The notes under the pieces are model-generated. The model worked only from the letters and a program-made list of their open reading frames with translations, had not been told where the DNA came from and ran no database searches. Positions 1 to 4,429 of a stretch of 6,248 nt of DNA are shown piece by piece. Numbering within the stretch: the first letter of the stretch is position 1; every line of letters starts with the position of its first letter. The translations under genes and the position numbers were made by a program. This stretch comes from an uncultured Myxococcales bacterium (lineage in GTDB: Bacteria; Myxococcota_A; UBA9042), in NCBI GenBank assembly GCA_903917305.1, contig CAIXAA010000055.1, forward strand, positions 1 through 6,248, given 5' to 3'.

Positions 1-162
1 CCGCTCCAGGACCTTGGTTCCACCTACAAGTAGCGCGACGGATTGAGACATCAGGGCTCCGGCTTGGCTTGCTGCATGTTCGCAAGTCAGGCGATCTCAC
101 GCCAGAATGGTCGCGCGGTCAAGACCTTGGCGGCAACGGTCCAGCAAGACAGGGGTCGGCTC

Positions 163-191
163 TTGACAATGAAAGTCACTTTCACTATCAA
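163..191 (+). promoter_or_regulatory. Sigma70-type promoter for the barrel gene
   Basis: A perfect -35 hexamer TTGACA (163-168) is followed after exactly 17 bases by TATCAA (186-191), which matches the TATAAT consensus at four of six positions. Transcription would start near base 198, leaving a leader of about 50 bases before the ATG at 247. This is the best housekeeping-type promoter in the window and stands out in such GC-rich DNA. The hexamers are seen directly; promoter activity is inferred. Confidence 0.6.
170..184. promoter_or_regulatory. Perfect 7-1-7 dyad in promoter spacer, Fur-box-like operator
   Basis: TGAAAGT-C-ACTTTCA is a perfect 7-1-7 inverted repeat centred on base 177. The symmetry continues imperfectly to the outer edges of the -35 and -10 hexamers (163-191), where 12 of 14 base pairs match. 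A 7-1-7 architecture is typical of Fur-family boxes. The half-site matches TGATAAT (classical Fur) at 5 of 7 positions and TGAAAAT, the form I recall for delta-proteobacterial Fur, at 6 of 7. A repressor bound here would block both promoter elements. Which regulator binds, and which metal it senses, is inference; another dimeric repressor is possible. Confidence 0.5.
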
Positions 192-232
192 TCGACCCCG
201 AGGGCGACTGCCGGACGGTCCTTGCCCTTCGC

Positions 233-237
233 AGGAG
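233..237 (+). promoter_or_regulatory. Shine-Dalgarno site that fixes the barrel gene start
   Basis: AGGAG lies nine bases before the ATG at 247. The frame is open further upstream, with an in-frame ATG at 169, but that codon sits inside the promoter and has no such site. The start at 247 is therefore preferred. Confidence 0.7.
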
Positions 238-246
238 CTCCCCGTC

Positions 247-1047
247 ATGTCGCCCAAAATCCGCTTCCTGGTTCTCGGGTTCATGACCGCGATGCTGCTC
301 CCGCGGCCAGGCCTGGCCGTCGATCGCTTCGAGATCCAGGTCTACGACAGCGACGTGGCGGAGCCGGGGCAGTTCGGCGTGGAGCTGCACACGAACTACA
401 CGCTGGACGGCAAGCGCAAAGGCGATTACGCCGGGCAGATCGCGCCGCACCACGCCGGACACATCACGCTGGAGCCGGCGCTCGGGCTGACCGAGTTCCT
501 GGAGCTGGGCGGCTACGTGCAGATGCTCGTCGCGCCGGACGTCGGGGCGCGCTACGGCGGCGTCAAGCTGCGCGCCAAGTTCGTCGTGCCCGAGCGACTG
601 CAACTGCCCGTCCATCTTGGCCTCAACGTCGAAGTCGGGCTCGTGCCGCACAGCATGGAGCAGAGCGGCTGGGCCAACGAGTTCCGCCCGATCCTCGCGT
701 GGACCGACGGCGTGTGGTTTGCCGGCGTCAACCCGATCTTCGGCTACGCCTTGACCGGCAAGGACGCGTTTCGGCCGGAGTTCGAGCCGTGCGGCAAGCT
801 CGCCTGGAACACGCAGAAAGGCTTCGCGATCGGCGCGGAGTACTACAGCGGCCTGGGCCTGCTGTCCGAAGGCCTCGCGACCTTGAAGGACCAGGAGCAC
901 ATCGTCTTTGCCACCGTCGACCTCGCCGCCGCCAAGGACGGCACGCGCGACACCGGCTGGGAGTTCAACTTCGGCGTCGGGCGCGGCCTGACCAGCGGCT
1001 CGTCGGCGACCTGGGAGGTCAAGAGCATCGTCGGCCGCGGCTTCTAG
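247..1047 (+). CDS. Exported protein, probable outer-membrane beta-barrel
   Basis: The product has 266 residues. Residues 1-24 form a Sec signal peptide: basic start, hydrophobic core, cleavage after GLA at residue 24. The mature part begins DRFEIQVYDSDVAEPGQFGVELHTNY and continues with alternating hydrophobic/polar segments and aromatic-rich stretches such as FEPCGKLAWNT and IGAEYYSGLG. It ends in Phe (IVGRGF), as many outer-membrane barrels do. It resembles from memory a family of uncharacterised proteobacterial outer-membrane proteins sharing an 'FEIQVYD ... GLELHxNY ... LEPxLGLT ... ELGGY' pattern; no substrate is known to me. The start at 247 is supported by AGGAG and by the signal peptide beginning there. 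It is transcribed from the dyad-containing promoter at 163-191, so it may respond to a metal or another small ligand. The barrel call rests on pattern reading, not on structure prediction. Confidence 0.75.
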   Translation: MSPKIRFLVLGFMTAMLLPRPGLAVDRFEIQVYDSDVAEPGQFGVELHTNYTLDGKRKGDYAGQIAPHHAGHITLEPALGLTEFLELGGYVQMLVAPDVGARYGGVKLRAKFVVPERLQLPVHLGLNVEVGLVPHSMEQSGWANEFRPILAWTDGVWFAGVNPIFGYALTGKDAFRPEFEPCGKLAWNTQKGFAIGAEYYSGLGLLSEGLATLKDQEHIVFATVDLAAAKDGTRDTGWEFNFGVGRGLTSGSSATWEVKSIVGRGF

Positions 1048-1117
1048 CGCTTGCTGGCGATTCCCCCATTTCGCGGGTACATTCTGCGGCGACAGCGCAG
1101 CAGCGCCACGACGAACC

Positions 1118-1128
1118 GGGGGGGAAGG
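1118..1128 (+). promoter_or_regulatory. Purine-rich ribosome binding region with a G7 run
   Basis: Seven consecutive G residues (1118-1124) followed by AAGG abut the ATG at 1129. The Shine-Dalgarno pairing segment is probably within GGGGG, four bases from the start, because AAGG itself has no spacer. The site favours 1129 over the longer open frame that begins at 1051. A G7 homopolymer at this place could change translation if its length varied. Confidence 0.5.
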
Positions 1129-3201
1129 ATGCGGAAGTTCATTCAGTTCACGCTTTTGTGCGGGCTGGCCACGGCCGTGGCGTGCAGCAGTTCGACCAAG
1201 ACCACGGCCGCCAAGACCGATGTGGTCGCGGATGTCGCCACATCCGATGCCGGCGGCGATGCAGCCGCGCCCGACGTCGCGCAGACCGACGCGCCGCCTG
1301 CCGATGCACCGGCCGACGTGACGGCGCCCGACTTCGGCAGCCCGGACTGCGACCCGCTGATGCCCGCCGCGTGCGCGATGCCGTGGCCGTCGAACCTCTA
1401 CCTGAAGGCCGATGCGACGCGCAAGACCGGGTATACGCTGACGTTTGGCCCGAAGAGCCTGCCGATCAACATCGCCGATCAGCCCATCGATCCGGCGCCG
1501 TACAAGCGCCTGGATGGCTACGGCCTGGGCTCGCCGCTGCTGGTGCTGTTCCCCAACCTCGACGTGAAGGGCATGGCTTCGGAGGGCGACATCGCGCCGT
1601 CCATCGACCCGGCGGCGGCGATCGTCTGGCTCGAAGTCGATGACAAGGGCAAAGTGCTTCGTCATGTCCCGTACTTCACGGAGTTGGACGCCAACGAGAC
1701 CGATCCGGCGAAGAGGACGCTGTTCGTGCGGCCGGCGGTGATCCTCAAGGAGGCGACGCGCTACGTCATCGGCATGCGCGGCCTCAAGGATACGACTGGC
1801 AAGGCTTTTGCCCGCAGCCCGGCCTTCGATCTGCTGGCGACCGGCAAGACCGCGGGCACGGTGCTGGCGCCGCGGCAGGCGCGCTTTGACGAGCTGCTGG
1901 GCATCTTGGACGGCGAAGGCGTGAAGAAGGCCGATCTCACGCTGGCTTGGGACTTCGTGACCGGCAGCATGGATGGCCTCACCGGCACGCTGCGCGACCT
2001 GCGCGACAAGGCGGACCTGGTGGTGGGCGACAAGGGACCGGAGCTGACCATCAAGCAGGTGACGCAGTTCACCGAGGCCGAAAACGTTGACATTGCTTAC
2101 GAAGTGACCGGCACCTTCCACGTGCCGCACTACCTCGACCCGCACGACCTGGGCGACGGCGTGACGGCGTGGCGCTTCCACTACGGCCCGGACGGCAAGG
2201 TCGCGCAAAACGGCTGGCGCGACGCGATCTTCCTGGTGCGCATTCCGCGCGCGGCCTTGAATGGCGACGCGATGGGCCTGGTCGAATACGGCCACGGCCT
2301 GACCGGCTCGGAGAACGAGGTGCGCGGCGGCTGGGCCGGCAAGGTCGCCAACACCTACGGCCTGATCTACTTCTCGTGCCGCATGATCGGCATGGCCGAC
2401 GAGGACACGGCGTCGATCTTCAAGTTCATCAACAACATGACGGAGTTCCCGCTCATGCCCGAGCGCCTGCACCAGGGCATGATCGAGCACCTCATGCTGG
2501 CGCGCGCCATGCGCGAGCGCTTCGCGGACCTGCCGGAGATCGCGAAGTTGGGCATCAAGGTCGACAAAAAGCAACTGTTCTACGAGGGTTGCTCGCAGGG
2601 CGGCATCTACGGCGGCGTGCTGCTGGCGCTGTCCAAGGACATGCCGCGCGCGCAGCTCGGCGAGCCGGGGCAGAACTACTCGACGCTGCTGCACCGCTCG
2701 GTGGACTTCGAGGACTTCAACTCCTACATCCGCGGCGTGTATCCGGCGCCGATCGACCAGGACATCCTGCTCTCGACCATCCAGCTGCTGTGGGACACGG
2801 TGGATCCGGTCAGCTACCTGCGCCACATCAAAGCGGAACCGTTCCCGGGCAACACGGCGCACGAGGTGCTGATGGCGGTGGCCAAGGGCGACTACCAGGT
2901 CTCGCCGATGACCGACGAGATCACGCTGCGCAGCGACGTCGGCATCCAGCTGATGAAGAACTACGGGCGACCCGTGTGGAATGTGACGGAGCAGGCGTAT
3001 CCTTTGGTCGGCTCCGGGCTCGTGAGCTGGGACTTCGGCAATCCTTGGGCGCCTTATGGCAACAAGCCGCCGGAAGATCTCAAGAAGGATCCGCACGATC
3101 TGCCGCGCAAGGATGACATGCACAACAAGCAGATGGTGCACTTCCTGCGCACCGGCGAGATCATCGACGTGTGCGGCGGCGACGGCTGCACGCCGAACTA
3201 G
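1129..3201 (+). CDS. Lipoprotein with alpha/beta-hydrolase fold, putative esterase/lipase-like
   Basis: The product has 690 residues. Residues 1-19 are a lipoprotein signal ending in AVAC, with Cys19 the lipidation site. Residues 20 to about 67 form an Asp/Ala/Pro/Thr-rich linker, a style common in myxobacterial lipoproteins. The folded part opens with a Cys-containing segment and PWPSNLYL, resembling the 'PFPSxLxL' opening of a large uncharacterised secreted hydrolase family and, more loosely, Pla-1/Cef-type lipases. G388-H389-G390 in VEYGHGLTGS looks like an oxyanion-loop HG motif. GCSQG at 487-491 fits the GxSxG nucleophile elbow, with Ser489 the likely nucleophile. Asp588 in AKGDYQVS is a plausible acid. 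The catalytic His is uncertain, with His671 and His665 as candidates. The C terminus VCGGDGC looks like a natural disulfide end. The substrate is unknown. It lies 81 bases after the barrel gene, and no terminator is visible between them. The long upstream extension to 1051 lacks a signal peptide at its start and was rejected. Confidence 0.75.
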   Translation: MRKFIQFTLLCGLATAVACSSSTKTTAAKTDVVADVATSDAGGDAAAPDVAQTDAPPADAPADVTAPDFGSPDCDPLMPAACAMPWPSNLYLKADATRKTGYTLTFGPKSLPINIADQPIDPAPYKRLDGYGLGSPLLVLFPNLDVKGMASEGDIAPSIDPAAAIVWLEVDDKGKVLRHVPYFTELDANETDPAKRTLFVRPAVILKEATRYVIGMRGLKDTTGKAFARSPAFDLLATGKTAGTVLAPRQARFDELLGILDGEGVKKADLTLAWDFVTGSMDGLTGTLRDLRDKADLVVGDKGPELTIKQVTQFTEAENVDIAYEVTGTFHVPHYLDPHDLGDGVTAWRFHYGPDGKVAQNGWRDAIFLVRIPRAALNGDAMGLVEYGHGLTGSENEVRGGWAGKVANTYGLIYFSCRMIGMADEDTASIFKFINNMTEFPLMPERLHQGMIEHLMLARAMRERFADLPEIAKLGIKVDKKQLFYEGCSQGGIYGGVLLALSKDMPRAQLGEPGQNYSTLLHRSVDFEDFNSYIRGVYPAPIDQDILLSTIQLLWDTVDPVSYLRHIKAEPFPGNTAHEVLMAVAKGDYQVSPMTDEITLRSDVGIQLMKNYGRPVWNVTEQAYPLVGSGLVSWDFGNPWAPYGNKPPEDLKKDPHDLPRKDDMHNKQMVHFLRTGEIIDVCGGDGCTPN

Positions 3202-3203
3202 CG

Positions 3204-3299
3204 CCGGAGCCGGAACCGGAACCCGAGCCGGAACCGGAACCGGAGCCGGAGCCGGAACCGGAGCCGGAGCCGGAACCGGAACCCGAACCGGAACCGGCA
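3204..3299. repeat. Imperfect 6-base tandem array, sixteen units
   Basis: Sixteen consecutive 6-base units begin three bases after the hydrolase stop codon. Unit forms are CCGGAA (8), CCGGAG (5), CCCGAG (1), CCCGAA (1) and a final CCGGCA (1). Except in the last unit, only bases 3 and 6 of the unit vary. Read in the frame starting at 3204, both are codon third positions, so the units all encode Pro-Glu, fifteen in a row, then Pro-Ala. On the minus strand one frame reads alternating Gly-Ser, also with only silent variation. The Pro-Glu frame is -1 to the upstream gene and closes with TGA at 3324-3326. No start codon with a good ribosome site opens it; GTG at 3171 is the nearest candidate. It may be an intergenic microsatellite, a remnant of a Pro-Glu linker, or a short coding tail reached by frameshifting. 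Confidence 0.9.
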
Positions 3300-3301
3300 C
3301 A

Positions 3302-3320
3302 CGGGAAACCCGAGTTGTTT
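3302..3320 (+). terminator. Weak hairpin with T-rich tail, possible terminator
   Basis: CGGG-AAA-CCCG (3302-3312) forms a four-pair all-GC stem with a three-base loop, and GTTGTTT follows within three bases. The position, after the hydrolase gene and before the next candidate promoter, suits a terminator. The stem is short and the T run is interrupted, so termination may be weak or absent. Confidence 0.3.
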
Positions 3321-3342
3321 CATTGACTCATGGGGCGCAACC

Positions 3343-3371
3343 TTGACCTGAGTGCGCCTTCCCTCTACCGT
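3343..3371 (+). promoter_or_regulatory. Possible promoter for the YHS lipoprotein-sodC pair
   Basis: TTGACC (3343-3348) is a five-of-six match to the -35 consensus. After a 17-base spacer comes TACCGT (3366-3371), which matches TATAAT at only three positions. It lies about 55 bases upstream of the YHS lipoprotein start and is the best candidate there. The -10 element is poor, as is common in GC-rich bacteria, so the call is tentative. Confidence 0.3.
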
Positions 3372-3384
3372 GGCAGAACGCCAC
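3370..3384. promoter_or_regulatory. 5-5-5 inverted repeat near the putative start site
   Basis: GTGGC and GCCAC are perfect inverted repeats separated by AGAAC. The dyad overlaps the last two bases of the putative -10 element and the expected transcription start of the YHS-sodC pair. It could be a small operator or a 5' leader hairpin. Short GC-rich dyads also arise by chance in such DNA. Confidence 0.3.
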
Positions 3385-3415
3385 ACATCCGCCCGCGCCA
3401 GTGCCCGGGCAACCC

Positions 3416-3420
3416 AGGAG
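3416..3420 (+). promoter_or_regulatory. Shine-Dalgarno site of the YHS lipoprotein gene
   Basis: AGGAG sits six bases before the ATG at 3427, an ideal distance. It decides for this start over an earlier in-frame ATG at 3352, which would place non-hydrophobic residues before the signal sequence. Confidence 0.75.
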
Positions 3421-3426
3421 TGCTTG

Positions 3427-3720
3427 ATGAATCGCCTGTTTCCGATGTGGGCCCTTGTCGCCGTGACCATGTCCGCCTGTGGTGGCGCCGCCGCCCAAGC
3501 CAAGTCCGAGCCGTGCTGCGACGACAAGCCCGCCGCCGCAGCCGCGCCCGTTGCCGGCCTGCCCGCGGAGGCCGTGTGCCCCGTCAGCGGCGAGAAGTTC
3601 GCCCCCGATGCGAACACCAAGACTGCGCAGTACAAGGGAAAGACCGTCTACTTCTGCTGCCCGGGCTGCGACACCAAGTTCGCCGCCGATCCGACGAAGT
3701 ACGAGAAGAACATCCAGTAG
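3427..3720 (+). CDS. Small YHS/TRASH-like metal-binding lipoprotein
   Basis: The product has 97 residues. Residues 1-18 are a short lipoprotein signal with lipobox MSAC (Cys18), followed by a Gly/Ala stretch. A Cys pair (Cys30-Cys31, EPCCDDK) and an Ala/Pro linker lead into a compact domain at about 48-97. This begins C51-P-V-S-G and carries YKGKTVYFCCPGC with Cys77, Cys78 and Cys81, then FAADPTKYEK. That order (CPVxG, YxGKxYYFCC, CxxxFxxDPxKY) is the hallmark of the YHS/TRASH group of small heavy-metal-binding domains, found in Cu-transporting ATPases and metal sensors. The likely role is binding copper, zinc or a similar ion at the membrane, facing the periplasm. No enzymatic residues are apparent. 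sodC follows by 43 bases, suggesting joint transcription and possibly metal supply to, or buffering for, that enzyme; this link is inference. Confidence 0.85.
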   Translation: MNRLFPMWALVAVTMSACGGAAAQAKSEPCCDDKPAAAAAPVAGLPAEAVCPVSGEKFAPDANTKTAQYKGKTVYFCCPGCDTKFAADPTKYEKNIQ

Positions 3721-3738
3721 CGGGCGCCTTTCGCCTGC
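3720..3738 (+). other. Intercistronic hairpin between YHS gene and sodC
   Basis: Starting at the last base of the TAG stop, GCGGGCG (3720-3726) pairs with CGCCTGC (3732-3738) through seven pairs, one of them G-U, around a five-base loop. No T run follows, so it is not a standard terminator. It could protect the upstream message end or tune the ratio of the two products. Function is inferred only. Confidence 0.4.
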
Positions 3739-3752
3739 CGCGGACCATGCCA

Positions 3753-3758
3753 GGGAGG
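3753..3758 (+). promoter_or_regulatory. Shine-Dalgarno site deciding the GTG start of sodC
   Basis: GGGAGG ends five bases before GTG at 3764. The frame is open far upstream (to about 3479, across the YHS gene in another frame), so this site together with the signal peptide starting at 3764 sets the true start. Confidence 0.7.
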
Positions 3759-3763
3759 TTGCT

Positions 3764-4384
3764 GTGAGCCAGTCTGCGCGAGTGCGGGCCGTTGGACCGG
3801 TCGTGGCGGTGCTTTGTCTGGCCCTGCCGGTGTTGGCGGCCAGCAAGGGAGCCGCGAAGGCTGCGGCGCCCAAGCCCGCGGAGGTCACGACACCGGCTGC
3901 GGTTCCGCCGCCGGTTCCGCCCGTGGCGGCTCCCAAGGATGCCGTCGCGGTGATGCAGCCGACCGAGGGCAACCACGCCAAGGGTGTCGTGCGCCTGCAC
4001 CTGGACGGCGACAAGTTGCTGGTCGTGGCCGACCTCGAAGGACTGAACCCCGGGCAAAAGCACGGGTTTCATATCCACGAGTTCGGCGACTGCTCCAAGC
4101 CCGACGGCTCCGGCGCGGGCGGCCACTTCAACCCTGGTGGCCACCAGCACGGCTTGCCTGACCACATCGAGCGCCACGCCGGCGACCTCGGCAACGTGAC
4201 GGCGGACGCCAAGGGCGCCGCGCACTACGAGATCGCCGTCAGCGGCGTGGCGCTGAGCGGCAAGGACGCCATCCTCGGCCGCGGCCTCATCGTGCACGCC
4301 AAGACCGACGACGGCGGCCAGCCGACCGGCAACGCCGGCGGGCGCATCGCGTGCGGCACGATCGGGCTGGCGCTCAGCAAATAG
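3764..4384 (+). CDS. sodC: Periplasmic Cu/Zn superoxide dismutase
   Basis: The 206-residue product converts superoxide to oxygen and hydrogen peroxide outside the cytoplasm. Residues 1 to about 26 are a Sec signal peptide (cleavage near VLAA). Residues 28-58 are an Ala/Pro/Lys linker that makes it longer than typical bacterial SodC. The catalytic domain (about 59-206) keeps every expected metal ligand by motif position. For copper these are His103 and His105 (GFHIHE), His121 (GGHFNP) and His178 (GLIVHA). For zinc they are the bridging His121, His129, His138 and Asp141 (RHAGDLGNV). Cys110 (FGDCS) and Cys197 (GGRIACG) form the structural disulfide, and Arg194 is the active-site Arg. It should therefore be active. 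The start is GTG, supported by GGGAGG. It follows the YHS metal-binding lipoprotein by 43 bases on the same strand. Family assignment is firm; the exact cleavage site is not. Confidence 0.96.
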   Translation: MSQSARVRAVGPVVAVLCLALPVLAASKGAAKAAAPKPAEVTTPAAVPPPVPPVAAPKDAVAVMQPTEGNHAKGVVRLHLDGDKLLVVADLEGLNPGQKHGFHIHEFGDCSKPDGSGAGGHFNPGGHQHGLPDHIERHAGDLGNVTADAKGAAHYEIAVSGVALSGKDAILGRGLIVHAKTDDGGQPTGNAGGRIACGTIGLALSK

Positions 4385-4389
4385 CCAGC
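4366..4389 (+). other. Long-loop inverted repeat across the sodC stop codon
   Basis: GCTGGC (4366-4371) and GCCAGC (4384-4389) are perfect inverted repeats separated by 12 bases that include most of the sodC stop codon. There is no T run after it, so it is not a convincing terminator. It may be a chance pairing of GC-rich sequence. Confidence 0.2.
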
Positions 4390-4429
4390 ATCGTTGCAAC
4401 TTCCCGCGTCCCGAGGCACGCTCGGCGGC

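Noticed and set aside
1..33. Possible C-terminal end of an upstream gene (PLQDLGSTYK then TAG)
   Set aside because: Only ten codons are visible and nothing distinguishes this frame from the other two, so a gene cannot be supported.
1051..1083. TTGCTG and TACATT as a promoter for the hydrolase gene
   Set aside because: The spacer would be 21 bases and the -35 is poor. The gene may instead be read through from the barrel gene promoter.
1085..1101. CTGCG/CGCAG stem between the barrel and hydrolase genes as a terminator
   Set aside because: The stem has only five pairs and no T run follows, so termination is unlikely.
69..1643. Plus-strand open frame of 524 residues in another frame
   Set aside because: It overlaps the barrel gene and the start of the hydrolase gene; the translation is Arg-rich shadow sequence without signal peptide or domain.
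3204..3299. CRISPR-like array
   Set aside because: The unit is only six bases with no spacers between copies, so it is a simple tandem repeat.
97..3300. Minus-strand open frame of 1067 residues
   Set aside because: It is antisense to two well-supported genes, is made of low-complexity Arg/Ala/Val/Gln-rich sequence with no recognisable domain, and begins inside the 6-base repeat array. Long antisense frames are expected in GC-rich DNA.
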